Assembly (NCBI GenBank): GCA_019245755.1
Contig: JAFARC010000066.1
Location: 124,001 to 188,000 of the forward strand
Length of the DNA stretch: 64,000 nucleotides
Direction: 5' to 3'
Source of the DNA: Mycobacteriaceae bacterium
Lineage (GTDB): Bacteria > Actinomycetota > Actinomycetes > Mycobacteriales > Mycobacteriaceae
Position 1 is the first letter of the stretch, and every line of letters begins with the position of its first letter. The notes below the pieces were generated by a model. The model made no database searches, was not told the origin of the DNA, and saw only the letters and a program-made list of their open reading frames with translations. Both the position numbers and the translations under genes were made by a program. This document shows positions 24,907 to 34,231 of the stretch, piece after piece.

Positions 24907-25020
24907 GGGCCCGGACACTAACAATGGTCATGCGGATAACCAAAATCTGTGGTTCTCATCACGTTTCGCAGCACGAAATGATCTGAGCAACAGGGCGTGT
25001 CGATCCTCTGGCACAGAGCG

Positions 25021-26100
25021 CTAGACGTTGAAGCGGAATTCGACCACGTCACCGTCGACCATCACGTAGTCCTTGCCTTCCATCCTGACCTTTCCTGCGG
25101 AGCGGGCCGCCGCCATGGAGCCGGCGGCGATCAGGTCGTCATAGGACACGATCTCGGCCTTGATGAAACCCTTCTCGAAGTCGGAGTGGATCACCCCGGC
25201 GGCTTTCGGCGCGGTGTCACCCTGGCGAATTGTCCACGCCCTGGCCTCTTTTGGGCCTGCGGTCAAAAACGTTTGCAACCGTAGCGTGTGAAACCCCGCA
25301 CGCGCCAGCGCATCCAGTCCCCGCTCGGTTTGACCGATCGACGCCAGCAATTCTGCCGCTGACTCGTCGTCGAGTTCCAGCAACTCCGCCTCGATCTTGG
25401 CGTCGAGGAACACCGCATCCGCGGGCGCCACGAGTTCTCGCAGTTCGGCTACCTTCGCGTCGTCGGTCAGCACGGCTTCATCGGCATTGAAGACGTACAG
25501 GAACGGTTTCGCCGTCAGCAGGTTCAGTTCGCGCAGCAGCGCCGAGTCCACCGCCGTGCCGGCGCCGTACAGTGTGGTGCCGTCGTTGAGCACTCGCTGT
25601 GCTGCTTGTCCGGCCTCCAGCACCGGTTTGCGGTCCCGGTTGTTGCGCGCCTCCTTCTCCAGGCGGCCCACCGCTCGCTCCAGCGTTTGCAGGTCGGCGA
25701 GGATGAGTTCGGTCTCGACGGTCTCGATGTCGGATTTCGGGTCTATCTGGCCTCCGATGTGGGCGACGTCGTCGTCGGCGAACACCCGCACCACCTGGCA
25801 GATCGCGTCCGACTCGCGGATGTTGGCCAGGAATTTGTTGCCCAGGCCGGCACCCTCGGAAGCGCCCCGGACGATTCCGGCGATGTCGACGAAGGTCACC
25901 GGCGCGGGCACGATCCGGTCCGAATGGAACATTTCGGCGAGCTTGGCCAGTCGCGGATCGGGCAGGGCGACTACGCCCTCATTGGGCGCGATGGTGGCAA
26001 ACGGATAGTTCGCGGCCAACACGTTGTTGCGGGTCAGCGCGTTGAAGAGGGTCGACTTGCCGACGTTGGGCAATCCCACGATTCCGAGATTCAGGCTCAC
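25021..26100 (-). CDS. ychF: Redox-regulated ATPase YchF (Obg-like)
   Basis: This 359-residue protein has the P-loop GLPNVGKST at residues 9-17, the switch region DIAGIVRGASEG, the FNADE nucleotide-specificity region typical of YchF (favouring ATP over GTP), and a C-terminal TGS domain. It is a ribosome-associated P-loop NTPase involved in stress response. The GTG at 26100 matches the start of the M. tuberculosis Rv1112 protein. It is divergent from the Rv1111c-like gene. Confidence 0.95.
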   Translation of the reverse strand: MSLNLGIVGLPNVGKSTLFNALTRNNVLAANYPFATIAPNEGVVALPDPRLAKLAEMFHSDRIVPAPVTFVDIAGIVRGASEGAGLGNKFLANIRESDAICQVVRVFADDDVAHIGGQIDPKSDIETVETELILADLQTLERAVGRLEKEARNNRDRKPVLEAGQAAQRVLNDGTTLYGAGTAVDSALLRELNLLTAKPFLYVFNADEAVLTDDAKVAELRELVAPADAVFLDAKIEAELLELDDESAAELLASIGQTERGLDALARAGFHTLRLQTFLTAGPKEARAWTIRQGDTAPKAAGVIHSDFEKGFIKAEIVSYDDLIAAGSMAAARSAGKVRMEGKDYVMVDGDVVEFRFNV

Positions 26101-26172
26101 AGACCTCAAAGTCTACGGAAAGCGCACATACGCGCCGGGCCGCGCTGGCAGCGGTCATGGACCCAAAACCGG

Positions 26173-26178
26173 TACGGT
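26173..26178 (+). promoter_or_regulatory. -10 hexamer of the Rv1111c-like gene (leaderless)
   Basis: TACGGT fits TANNNT and ends 6 bases before the GTG at 26185. No ribosome-binding site lies between. Confidence 0.45.
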
Positions 26179-26184
26179 CTATCT

Positions 26185-27345
26185 GTGTCTGGACAGCGGG
26201 CCCGGTCGCCGGCAGCCGCCGGCCACCGCTCGATGCACCCCGGTGTCGCCGGCGTGCCGTGGTGGGGTGCGGTGCTGATTGCGCTCACCGCGACCGCGAT
26301 CGGCTTCGCGTTCGACGCCGGTGCCGGCACCAAGGAGCTGACCAACGTCTTCGCGGCGCTGTATGTGATCGGCTGCGTCGCTGCGGTCCTGGCGGTCCGG
26401 CAGGCCGGCCTGTTCACCGCTGTTGTGCAGCCGCCGGTGCTGTTGTTCATCAGCGTACCGGGGGCATATTTCCTGTTTCACGGCGCCGAAATCAATGGGC
26501 TCAAGGACATCCTCATCAACTGCGGCTATCCGCTGATCGAACGGTTTCCGCTGATGCTGTTCAGCTCGGCGGGAGTGCTGCTGATCGGGCTGGCCCGCGC
26601 CTTCCTCGGGCACAAGTCTGGCGACGCGGAGGGTGCGGACGCCACGGCCGCCGCCGAGCCTACGCCGCGCGCACTGCTCAACGGTCTCGCCGCGAAGGTG
26701 TCGGGCCTCTTCGCGCCTTCCTCCGGGGACGACGAAGCCGCCGACACCGGCAAGCGCAGGCATGCCATCGATCGGACGTCGTCGCCGGCGAAGAAATCCA
26801 TGGCGAAGCCCGCCCGCACCAGCCGCACGGCGAAGACGCCCCCGCGCGCGCAGGCGTCGCGCTCACGGCACGCCCGCACGCCGCTGGCCGATGTGACGGA
26901 GATCATCGAGCCGGTCACCGAGCGTCCCCGCCGCCCCCGGACGCCGCGCCAGGATCCACCGCCCGAGCCACGTCGCCGCCGCGCGCCAGCGGCCCGCACC
27001 GGCCGCGATCCGTACGAACGGCGCGAGCGCTATGAGCGGCGGGCGCCGCATGACCGGCGGAGTCGCTACGACGCCTATGACCCGTTCGCGTCTTACGAGC
27101 CCCCCCGACGGCGGCGACCCGGCACCGACCGCACCAATGGCACCGATCGCAGCACTGGCACCACCGGCATCTATGGCACCGCCGGCGTCAATCCCCCAGC
27201 CGCCCCCAATCCCGCCAACGGAACACACCACCCGATATCGAAGGTGCGCTACCGCGGCAGCGGCATCAGTGACAATGGCCGCCCGGAGCCCACGGCCCGA
27301 CGGTCGCGGTTTTGGCAGGCCGACACCTGGGAGTACGACATCTAA
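26185..27345 (+). CDS. DUF6542-type membrane protein (Rv1111c-like)
   Basis: This 386-residue protein has a membrane domain of about four helices in residues ~25-150 (starting near [14 protein letters not shown]). A long basic, Arg/Pro-rich cytosolic tail follows, with repeats such as [18 protein letters not shown], ending in [10 protein letters not shown]. The tail is probably disordered. It lies between ychF and ispH as Rv1111c does. The function is unknown. The GTG at 26185 is chosen because of the leaderless promoter spacing. Its stop overlaps the convergent ispH stop by 4 bp. Confidence 0.85.
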   Translation: MSGQRARSPAAAGHRSMHPGVAGVPWWGAVLIALTATAIGFAFDAGAGTKELTNVFAALYVIGCVAAVLAVRQAGLFTAVVQPPVLLFISVPGAYFLFHGAEINGLKDILINCGYPLIERFPLMLFSSAGVLLIGLARAFLGHKSGDAEGADATAAAEPTPRALLNGLAAKVSGLFAPSSGDDEAADTGKRRHAIDRTSSPAKKSMAKPARTSRTAKTPPRAQASRSRHARTPLADVTEIIEPVTERPRRPRTPRQDPPPEPRRRRAPAARTGRDPYERRERYERRAPHDRRSRYDAYDPFASYEPPRRRRPGTDRTNGTDRSTGTTGIYGTAGVNPPAAPNPANGTHHPISKVRYRGSGISDNGRPEPTARRSRFWQADTWEYDI

Positions 27346-28343
27346 CGCCGTGCGGGGCGGATCTCCCGCGGTAATGCGAACACCAATGTTTCGTTGGCGG
27401 TCGTTACCGGCTGAACCATGTCGAAGCCGTGTTCGGCCAACCGCTCGAGCACACCACGCACCAGCACCTCGGGCACCGAAGCGCCCGAGGTCACGCCGAT
27501 CGTGCTGACACCCTCCAACCAGTCCGGGTCGATGTCGTCGGCGTAGTCCACCAGGTGGGCGGCGTGGGCACCGGCGCCCAGGGCTACCTCGACGAGGCGC
27601 ACGGAGTTGGACGAGTTGCGTGATCCGACCACGATGACGAGCTCGCACTGCGGTGCCATCGCCTTGACCGCGACCTGACGGTTCTGGGTTGCGTAGCAGA
27701 TGTCGTCGCTGGGCGGGTCCTGTAGCGTCGGGAAGCGTTCGCGCAGCCGCTGCACCGTTTCCATCGTCTCGTCGACCGACAACGTGGTCTGCGACAGCCA
27801 CACGACCTTGTTTTCGTCGCGCACGGTCACATCGTCCACCGCGTCCGGACCGTCGACCAGTTGCACATGGTCGGGCGCCTCGCCGGCGGTTCCCACCACC
27901 TCTTCGTGACCCTGGTGCCCGATCAGCAGGATGTCGTAGTCGTCGCGGGCGAACCGCTTGGCCTCGTTGTGCACCTTCGTGACCAACGGGCAGGTGGCGT
28001 CGATCACCTGAAGGCTGCGCTCGGTGGCCGACTCGTGCACGGTCGGGGCGACACCGTGTGCGGAGAACACCACGATCGCGCCCTCGGGGACCTCGTCGGT
28101 CTCCTCGACGAACACCGCGCCCGCCTGGGCCAGCGTCTCGACCACGTGGCGGTTGTGCACGATCTCGTGGCGCACGTATACCGGCGCCCCATGCTTTTGA
28201 AGCGCTCGTTCGACGGTTTCGACGGCCCGGTCCACCCCCGCGCAGTAGCCCCGCGGCTCGGCCAGCAGCACGCGCTTACCGGTTCCCCGGTCGGCAACCG
28301 AGCCGGAGGCACCGGGAATCCCCATGTTGATGGTCGGCGGCAT
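27342..28343 (-). CDS. ispH: 4-hydroxy-3-methylbut-2-enyl diphosphate reductase (IspH/LytB2)
   Basis: This 333-residue iron-sulfur enzyme performs the last step of the MEP isoprenoid pathway, reducing HMBPP to IPP and DMAPP. The three cluster-binding cysteines are Cys34 (RGYCAGV), Cys118 (DATCPL) and Cys216 (DDICYATQ). The catalytic Glu region and the SSNS phosphate-binding motif are also present. The ATG at 28343 ([13 protein letters not shown]) matches the M. tuberculosis Rv1110 start. A longer in-frame start at 28385 is not needed. Confidence 0.97.
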   Translation of the reverse strand: MPPTINMGIPGASGSVADRGTGKRVLLAEPRGYCAGVDRAVETVERALQKHGAPVYVRHEIVHNRHVVETLAQAGAVFVEETDEVPEGAIVVFSAHGVAPTVHESATERSLQVIDATCPLVTKVHNEAKRFARDDYDILLIGHQGHEEVVGTAGEAPDHVQLVDGPDAVDDVTVRDENKVVWLSQTTLSVDETMETVQRLRERFPTLQDPPSDDICYATQNRQVAVKAMAPQCELVIVVGSRNSSNSVRLVEVALGAGAHAAHLVDYADDIDPDWLEGVSTIGVTSGASVPEVLVRGVLERLAEHGFDMVQPVTTANETLVFALPREIRPARR

Positions 28344-28429
28344 GTGACCAGGGTACGGTCCGCCGACACGCAGCGACCAGCGCACGACCCGCTCTTGGAC
28401 ATGCGCAGCCGTTAGGGCAGGCTGGGGCC

Positions 28430-29116
28430 ATGGCTAACGCACCGTACGGGGTCCGGCTGCTCGTTGGCGCCGCGGCGATGTTCATCGAGGAGACCCGCAA
28501 GCTGCCGCAGACGCTGCTGATGTACCCGATGACGCTGGCAAGCCAGGCCGCGCATCTGGTCATGCGGTTCCAGCAGAACGTCGCCGACCTGGTGATCAAG
28601 GGCGACGAAACCCTCGACGCGCTGTTCCCCCACCAGGAGGAGCAGCCGGAGTGGGCGACGTTTGACGAGGATGTGGCCGATGAGCTGCCACCGGCGCCCA
28701 CCAGTGAGAGCGACCGCCAACGGCTGACGGAGGGACGGTTCGCGCTGTACTCGGGCAATTCGCAGGTGGTTGATGCCGCGGCCGCCACCGAAGCCGCGGC
28801 CTCCACCCAAGCCGCGGCCTCCACCAAAGCCACGACCAAACCCACCGAATCCGCCAAAGCCGCCCAAACTCCCCAAGCCGCCAAGGCTTCGCCGAAGAAA
28901 GCCCCGAGTAAACCGAGGCACGCGGCCGTCGAAGCCCCGGATATCGCCGTCGAGCTGGACTACGACGCGCTCACGCTGGCCCAGTTGCGGGCCAGGCTGC
29001 AGTCGCTGAGCGTTGCGGACCTCGACGCGCTGCTGGCCTACGAGGTCGCCACCAAGGCACGCGCGCCGTTTCAGACCCTGCTGGCCAACAGGATCACCCG
29101 CGCGACCGCGAAGTGA
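28430..29116 (+). CDS. Lipid-droplet-associated-type protein (Rv1109c-like)
   Basis: This 228-residue protein begins [21 protein letters not shown] and has amphipathic N-terminal helices. A low-complexity Ala/Thr/Lys linker (residues ~118-165) follows, encoded by short direct repeats, and then a C-terminal helical domain ([17 protein letters not shown]). Homologues are described as mycobacterial lipid-droplet-associated proteins, which coat triacylglycerol droplets. Its stop overlaps the GTG of xseA (GTGA), so it heads the xseA-xseB operon. That linkage is conserved in M. tuberculosis. Confidence 0.85.
   Translation: MANAPYGVRLLVGAAAMFIEETRKLPQTLLMYPMTLASQAAHLVMRFQQNVADLVIKGDETLDALFPHQEEQPEWATFDEDVADELPPAPTSESDRQRLTEGRFALYSGNSQVVDAAAATEAAASTQAAASTKATTKPTESAKAAQTPQAAKASPKKAPSKPRHAAVEAPDIAVELDYDALTLAQLRARLQSLSVADLDALLAYEVATKARAPFQTLLANRITRATAK
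28783..28835 (+). repeat. Tandem imperfect direct repeats in the Rv1109c-like gene
   Basis: Units of about 18 bp around GCCGCGGCCTCCACC occur in tandem and encode the Ala/Thr-rich linker. The region is prone to length change and produces a spurious Gly-rich frame on the other strand. Confidence 0.6.
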
Positions 29117-30342
29117 CCACGCCGCCGAACTCCGCGGAAAACCCGTGGCCGGTGCGGGCCGTCGCGACCCGTGTCGCCAGGTGGATCGATCGCCTCGGTG
29201 TGGTGTGGGTGGAGGGCCAGTTGACGCAGCTCACCGTGCGGCCGGACTCCAAGACGGTGTTCATGGTGCTGCGCGACCCGGCCGCCGACATGTCGCTGAC
29301 GATCACCTGCCCGCGCGATCTGGTCCACAACGCCCCGGTCCGGCTGGTTGAAGGCACCCAGGTGGTGGTGTGCGGCAAACCGACCTTTTACACCGGGCGC
29401 GGCACGTTCTCGTTGCGGGTCAGCGAGATTCGCGCAGTGGGGATCGGCGAGCTGTTGGCCCGCATTGAGCGGCTGCGTCGGCTGCTGGACGCTGAGGGCC
29501 TGTTCGATCCGCGGCGCAAACGCCCGATCCCTTTCCTGCCGGCTGTGGTTGGTTTGGTCACTGGAAGGGCCAGCGCCGCCGAACATGACGTCACCACCGT
29601 GGCGTCCGGGCGCTGGCCGGCGGTGCGGTTCGCGATCCGCAACACCGCGGTGCAGGGACCCAACGCCGTCGCCCAGATCGTGGACGCGCTGCGCGACCTC
29701 GACGAGAATCCCGATGTGGACGTGATCGTGATCGCACGTGGCGGGGGCAGCGTCGAGGATCTGCTGCCGTTCTCGGACGAGACACTGTGCCGGGCAATCT
29801 CGGGCTGCGCCACGCCGGTGGTCAGCGCGGTCGGCCACGAGCCGGACAACCCGCTGTGCGATCTGGTCGCCGACCTGCGCGCGGCCACCCCTACGGACGC
29901 CGCGAAACGGATCGTGCCCGACACCGCGGCCGAGCAGGCGCTGCTTGACGAGCTGTGCCGCCGCGGCGCCCGTGCCCTGCGCAGTTGGGTGGCCCGCGAG
30001 GAGCGGATGATCGACCAGCTGCGCAGCCGACCGGTGCTGGCCGCCCCGCTGCGATCGCTGACCGCCCGCGGCGAGGAGATCCACCGCGCGCGCGCTGCCG
30101 CGCGCCGCGACATCACCCGGCTGATCGATGCCGAGCACGACCGGATCGGCCACCTCTCCGCGCGGCTGGCCGCGCTGGGGCCCGCGGCGACGCTGGCGCG
30201 CGGCTACGCCGTCGTGCAGACGATGGGCACACCGCCGACCGTGCTCCGGTCAGTTTGCGACGCGCCGGCCGGAACGCGGCTGCGGATCCGCGTGTCGGAC
30301 GGAGCGGTCGGTGCCGTCAGTTCCGGAGGGGACCCGTCGTGA
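29113..30342 (+). CDS. xseA: Exodeoxyribonuclease VII large subunit
   Basis: This 409-residue protein has an N-terminal OB-fold ([10 protein letters not shown] to [16 protein letters not shown]), the catalytic domain with [15 protein letters not shown], and the hallmark [18 protein letters not shown] long helical C-terminal region follows. It degrades single-stranded DNA together with XseB. The GTG start overlaps the previous stop by 4 bp, and its own stop overlaps the xseB start, so the three genes are tightly coupled. Confidence 0.96.
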   Translation: MTTPPNSAENPWPVRAVATRVARWIDRLGVVWVEGQLTQLTVRPDSKTVFMVLRDPAADMSLTITCPRDLVHNAPVRLVEGTQVVVCGKPTFYTGRGTFSLRVSEIRAVGIGELLARIERLRRLLDAEGLFDPRRKRPIPFLPAVVGLVTGRASAAEHDVTTVASGRWPAVRFAIRNTAVQGPNAVAQIVDALRDLDENPDVDVIVIARGGGSVEDLLPFSDETLCRAISGCATPVVSAVGHEPDNPLCDLVADLRAATPTDAAKRIVPDTAAEQALLDELCRRGARALRSWVAREERMIDQLRSRPVLAAPLRSLTARGEEIHRARAAARRDITRLIDAEHDRIGHLSARLAALGPAATLARGYAVVQTMGTPPTVLRSVCDAPAGTRLRIRVSDGAVGAVSSGGDPS

Positions 30343-30635
30343 GCGACGCCGAAAACCTCAACGACGTCGAACCGCCCACGGCCAAAGCCCCCAACGCCGC
30401 CGAGCGCTCCATTGCGAGACCCATTAGTGAGATGGGATATGAGCAGGCGCGCGACGAGTTGATTGAGGTCGTCCGGCTGCTCGAGCAGGGCGGCCTGGAT
30501 CTGGACTCGTCGCTAAAGCTGTGGGAAAGAGGCGAAGAGCTGGCGCGACACTGTGAGGAGCAATTAGCTGGAGCCCGCAAGCGCGTCGAAGATGTGCTGG
30601 CTCGCACTGAGGAAGCCGACGGCGGATCAAGGTAG
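30339..30635 (+). CDS. xseB: Exodeoxyribonuclease VII small subunit
   Basis: This 98-residue protein has the XseB core [20 protein letters not shown], then [19 protein letters not shown], two helices that form the coiled subunit rod. The first ~30 residues are a variable acidic leader. The GTG at 30339 overlaps the xseA stop (GTGA) and is preceded by CGGAGGGG. Confidence 0.94.
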   Translation: MSDAENLNDVEPPTAKAPNAAERSIARPISEMGYEQARDELIEVVRLLEQGGLDLDSSLKLWERGEELARHCEEQLAGARKRVEDVLARTEEADGGSR

Positions 30636-30661
30636 TTGCCTCCGCAAAGAGCACTCGAAAC

Positions 30662-30675
30662 TGTAACAGGTTTCA
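30662..30675. promoter_or_regulatory. KstR-type operator of the 3-beta-HSD gene
   Basis: TGTAACAGGTTTCA matches TnnAACnnGTTnnA at every fixed position. It lies just upstream of the -10 hexamer at 30678. KstR control of the orthologous M. smegmatis gene (MSMEG_5228) has been reported, which supports the assignment. Confidence 0.72.
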
Positions 30676-30677
30676 GT

Positions 30678-30683
30678 TATGCT
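30678..30683 (+). promoter_or_regulatory. -10 hexamer of the 3-beta-HSD gene (leaderless)
   Basis: TATGCT fits TANNNT and ends 7 bases before the ATG at 30691. It argues for that ATG rather than the one at 30679, which lies inside the hexamer. Confidence 0.5.
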
Positions 30684-30690
30684 CCACGGC

Positions 30691-31779
30691 ATGGCTGACG
30701 CATCACTGACGACTGACCTCGGCCGAGTCATGGTCACCGGCGGCTCCGGTTTTGTCGGCTGCCACCTCGTCGCAGCGCTACTGGATCGGGGGCTCTCGGT
30801 TCGCTCGTTCGACCGCGTGCCGTCCGCGCTGGCAGACCATCCCCGCCTGGAGACTGTCATCGGCGATATCTGCGACTCTGATTCCGTCGCGGCGGCAGTC
30901 GACCAGATCGACACGATCTTTCACACCGCCGCCCTGATAGAGCTGATGGGCGGGCGGGCGGTGACCGAGAAGTACCGGCGCCGCAGCTTCGACGTGAACG
31001 TCGGCGGCACCAAGAATCTGGTGCACGCCGCGCAGAAGGCCGGGGTAAAGCGGTTTGTGTACACCTCGAGCAACAGCGTGGTCATCGGCGGCAAGGCGAT
31101 CTCCGGCGGTGACGAAACGTTGCCCTATACGGACAGATTCGCCGATCTGTACACCGAAACCAAGGTGGCCGCCGAGAAATTCGTGCTGTCCCAGAACGGC
31201 GTCGGCGGGTTGCTCACCTGCGCGGTCCGCCCGAGCGGCATTTGGGGCCCCGGCGACCAGACGATGTTCCGCAAGGTGTTCGAGCGCGTGGTCACCGGTC
31301 AGGTGAAGGTGCTGATCGGCACTCGGCATGCCCGCCTTGACAATTCGTACGTGCACAACCTGGTGCACGGCTTCATCCTGGCCGCTGAGCATCTCGTCGA
31401 GGGCGGCACGGCCCCGGGCCAGGCGTACTTCATCAACGATGACGATCCGGTGAACATGTTCGAGTTCGCGCGACCGGTCGTGGAGGCGTGCGGCGAGCAC
31501 TGGCCGCGGGTGCGGATCTCCGGGCGGCTGGTGCACGCGGTGATGGCCGTGTGGCAGCGATTGCATTTCAGGTTCGGCGTGCCACAGCCGCCGCTGGAGC
31601 CGCTTGCCGTGGAGCGGGTGTATCTGGATAACTACTTCTCCGTCGAGAAGGCCCGCCGCGACCTCGGCTACGAGCCGTTGTACACCACGGAAAAGGCCAT
31701 GCAGGACTGCCTACCGTACTATGTTGACCTGTTCGAGAAGGTGAAGGCCGCCGGCGTCAAGAACCCCGCGAAGGCCTGA
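30691..31779 (+). CDS. 3-beta-hydroxysteroid dehydrogenase / cholesterol dehydrogenase (Rv1106c-like)
   Basis: This 362-residue extended SDR has TGGSGFVG at residues 16-23 and the catalytic pair Tyr154 and Lys158 in YTETK. The characteristic segment FHTAALIELMGG and a C-terminal 3-beta-HSD family domain are present. It oxidises the 3-beta-hydroxyl of cholesterol and related sterols and isomerises the double bond to cholestenone, using NAD. It matches Rv1106c closely by eye. A KstR-type operator and a leaderless -10 precede it. Confidence 0.93.
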   Translation: MADASLTTDLGRVMVTGGSGFVGCHLVAALLDRGLSVRSFDRVPSALADHPRLETVIGDICDSDSVAAAVDQIDTIFHTAALIELMGGRAVTEKYRRRSFDVNVGGTKNLVHAAQKAGVKRFVYTSSNSVVIGGKAISGGDETLPYTDRFADLYTETKVAAEKFVLSQNGVGGLLTCAVRPSGIWGPGDQTMFRKVFERVVTGQVKVLIGTRHARLDNSYVHNLVHGFILAAEHLVEGGTAPGQAYFINDDDPVNMFEFARPVVEACGEHWPRVRISGRLVHAVMAVWQRLHFRFGVPQPPLEPLAVERVYLDNYFSVEKARRDLGYEPLYTTEKAMQDCLPYYVDLFEKVKAAGVKNPAKA

Positions 31780-31907
31780 ACCGCCCCAGCCCAAACAGTG
31801 CCCCGTAACCGTTCTGTTCCCCGTATCACCGGACGCCCGGCCGCTACGCCAACTCATGGAGCGCGATGCGGGCCACTGGGGTGACCCCCGCTGCAGGCGG
31901 CCGCGCG

Positions 31908-32774
31908 ATGAGCGGCCATTTTCGCGGCAAGCAGGCGATCGTCACCGGCGCGGGTTCGGGCATCGGGGCCGCATTGTGCCGGGCCCTCGTCGCTGCGGGC
32001 GCCGATGTGGTCTGCACCGACATCGACGGCGAGGCGGCGCTGCGCACCGCACAGCTGAACATGCAAGCCCGGTGGGCGCGACTCGACGTCACCGACGCCG
32101 CCGCGGTACAGGCGGTCGTCGACGAGGTGGTCAGCCGCACCGGCCGGCTTGATCTGATGTTCAACAACGCCGGCATCGCTTGGGGCGGAGACAGCGAGCT
32201 GCTGACGCTGCAGCAGTGGAACGCGATCATCGACGTGAACGTCCGCGGCGTGGTGCACGGTGTTGTCGCGGCCTATCCGGTGATGGTGCGTCAGGGCCAC
32301 GGGCACATTGTCAATACCGCATCGATGGCGGGCCTGACGGCGGCCGGGCAGCTCACCAGCTACGTGATGACCAAGCACGCCGTCGTCGGCCTGTCGTTGG
32401 CCCTGCGCTCGGAGGCCGCCGCCCACGGCGTCGGCGTGCTGGCCGTATGCCCTGCGGCCGTGGAGACCCCGATCCTGGACAAGGGCGCGGTCGGCGGGTT
32501 CGTCGGCCGGGACTACTACCTCAAGGGGCAGGGCATCCGCACCGCCTACGATCCCGACCGGCTCGCCCGCGACACGCTGCGCGCGATCGAACGCAACAAG
32601 GCGCTGCTCGTGGTGCCCCGGCGGGCCCGGGCCGCGTGGGTGCTCAGCAGGCTGGCGCCGGGGCTGATGCAGCGCATGTCGATCCGCTTCGTGGCCCGCC
32701 AGCGCGCCATGCAGGGCGCGGCATCCCAAATCGGCCACCCCGGCCAAACCAGCTCGACGAGCCGAAACAGCTAA
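31908..32774 (+). CDS. Short-chain dehydrogenase/reductase
   Basis: This 288-residue SDR has TGAGSGIG at residues 13-20, NNAG at 86-89, Ser139, Tyr152 and Lys156 (YVMTK). Asp38 (CTDID) suggests NAD. A C-terminal extension (residues ~215-288) contains positively charged and hydrophobic stretches that could touch membrane. The substrate is unknown; its location beside the 3-beta-HSD gene allows a steroid or lipid role but does not prove it. The ATG at 31908 fits the family start; an ATG at 31866 is also in frame. Confidence 0.82.
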   Translation: MSGHFRGKQAIVTGAGSGIGAALCRALVAAGADVVCTDIDGEAALRTAQLNMQARWARLDVTDAAAVQAVVDEVVSRTGRLDLMFNNAGIAWGGDSELLTLQQWNAIIDVNVRGVVHGVVAAYPVMVRQGHGHIVNTASMAGLTAAGQLTSYVMTKHAVVGLSLALRSEAAAHGVGVLAVCPAAVETPILDKGAVGGFVGRDYYLKGQGIRTAYDPDRLARDTLRAIERNKALLVVPRRARAAWVLSRLAPGLMQRMSIRFVARQRAMQGAASQIGHPGQTSSTSRNS

Positions 32775-33568
32775 ACCAGCCGCTCCCTGAGGAACCCGAC
32801 GACCCGCTTGCGCGCCTCGTAGGCCGGGTGGCCGTCTTTTTCCCGGAGCTGGTCGGTGAGCACCGCGTGCGCCATCCGGCCGAAGCCGTGTTCGTTGCCG
32901 GGCGAGGAGTCGATCTCGATCACCTCGAAGGCGTCGCCGAGCCGTTCGCGCAGGGTGGCGAACCGCTCGGCGGGCACCACGGGGTCGCGGGAGAACCGCA
33001 GCCCCATCGCACACAGCCCCTCGTTCTTGGTGCGGTCGACGACCGCGGCGAGCTCCTGCTCGGACAGTCCGGGATCACGCCGGCGGGCGGAGGTGATCGG
33101 CAGCGGCACCGACGGTTGGCTCAGCACCGGGGCCAGCACGCTGTCGTCGACCGCGGCGGCCAGTGCGAAGCCGCCGGTGAAGCACTCACCGATCACCCCG
33201 ACGCCGCGGCCGGGCGTCTTTGCATTGAGGTCACGGGCCAGCGCCCGCAGGAACTGGGCCACCGGTCGGTTCGCGTTCGTCGCCAACGCCATGAACTCTC
33301 GCGCCACACACGCCCTGGCCATGGTGGGCATCAGGTAACCGATAGTCAGCGGCCTGCCGGGTTCACCGAACAGCGACGGTGACACCACGCTGAAGCCGTT
33401 GTCCACGAGGTGATTCCCCAACGCCAGCACGCCCGGATGGATGCCCGGTATCTCGGGGATCAGCACGACGCCGGGTCCCTCACCCTTGCGGTAGACGTCG
33501 TGGGTGATGCCCGCCCCGGTGAACGGTGACGCCGTCCAGCCGGTGAGGTCTGCTTCGGGTGCGTCCAT
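32771..33568 (-). CDS. Dienelactone hydrolase family protein
   Basis: This 265-residue alpha/beta hydrolase has the DLH signature: nucleophile Cys129 in GECFTGG, Glu39 in PEIPG, an acid residue near Asp195 and catalytic His227 in GNEHGFGR. A cysteine nucleophile with a nearby Glu switch is specific to dienelactone hydrolases, which open cyclic ester rings in aromatic catabolism. The natural substrate here is not known. Its stop overlaps that of the convergent SDR by 4 bp. Confidence 0.9.
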   Translation of the reverse strand: MDAPEADLTGWTASPFTGAGITHDVYRKGEGPGVVLIPEIPGIHPGVLALGNHLVDNGFSVVSPSLFGEPGRPLTIGYLMPTMARACVAREFMALATNANRPVAQFLRALARDLNAKTPGRGVGVIGECFTGGFALAAAVDDSVLAPVLSQPSVPLPITSARRRDPGLSEQELAAVVDRTKNEGLCAMGLRFSRDPVVPAERFATLRERLGDAFEVIEIDSSPGNEHGFGRMAHAVLTDQLREKDGHPAYEARKRVVGFLRERLV

Positions 33569-33575
33569 GGCTCTC

Positions 33576-34178
33576 CTATCGCGCAGGCAGCGGCGGCTGC
33601 GATTGCGTGGCCGCTGCTAGCGTACGGAATTCACCGACGCTGCCGGCTCCGGTTATCGCGATGTGCGTGGCGCCGGCGGCGTTGTCGAGCCTGGTGGTCC
33701 ACACCGGCTCGGTCTTGTCCGCCCCCTGGTAGACCACCCAGTGCACGCCGTTCACCTCCTGGGCACCGGTCGGGTACATATCGTTGTGGATGGTCCCCAC
33801 CAGCTGCGGCTCGTCGGCGTTGCTCTGCGTCAGGCTGACATACCTGCCGCTGGGCGCCAGGTATCCGACGGTGGCCGTGCGGGCGGGGCCAATGGTGCCG
33901 CGGCTGCCGGAGTTGGCCGCCCAGCCGGGCGGCAACTTGGGCAATCGCAGCGGGAACCCGATATCGGCGGCGTCGGCCCGCAACGCCGCGGCCGCGTCAT
34001 AGCTCGGGACCACCCCGCGACCGGGTCCCAACGGCTGAAACGAGCACATACCGAGCAGCCCGGCCAGCAGGATGCAGGCCACCACCAGCGGGGCCATCGA
34101 CCAGAACATGTCGCGGCCGTCCTGCAGCAATCGCGCCTTGGCCGGCCTGGGGGCGGGATGCGGCGGCTCGGCGGTCAC
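33576..34178 (-). CDS. DUF4245 single-span membrane protein (Rv1100-like)
   Basis: This 200-residue protein has one membrane span around residues 27-45 ([17 protein letters not shown]) and an extracytoplasmic DUF4245 domain with conserved LPKLPPGW and VHWVVYQG segments. The function is unknown. The GTG at 34178 fits the family start. It is divergent from glpX, as Rv1100 is from Rv1099c. Confidence 0.88.
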   Translation of the reverse strand: MTAEPPHPAPRPAKARLLQDGRDMFWSMAPLVVACILLAGLLGMCSFQPLGPGRGVVPSYDAAAALRADAADIGFPLRLPKLPPGWAANSGSRGTIGPARTATVGYLAPSGRYVSLTQSNADEPQLVGTIHNDMYPTGAQEVNGVHWVVYQGADKTEPVWTTRLDNAAGATHIAITGAGSVGEFRTLAAATQSQPPLPAR

Positions 34179-34202
34179 GGCGCCAGTATCCCAGCTCTGG
34201 AC

Positions 34203-34216
34203 GAAGCATCTGCTTC
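34203..34216. promoter_or_regulatory. Small inverted repeat in the glpX leader
   Basis: GAAGCA and TGCTTC are perfect 6-bp arms around TC, 16 bp before the glpX ATG. It could be a hairpin or an operator in the 53-bp divergent promoter region. Confidence 0.3.
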
Positions 34217-34231
34217 TGGGAGAATCGCGGC

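Noticed and set aside
28276..28921. Gly-rich frame resembling a PE_PGRS or glycine-rich protein
   Set aside because: The repeat pattern ([14 protein letters not shown]) is the reverse complement of the Ala/Thr/Lys linker repeats of the Rv1109c-like gene.
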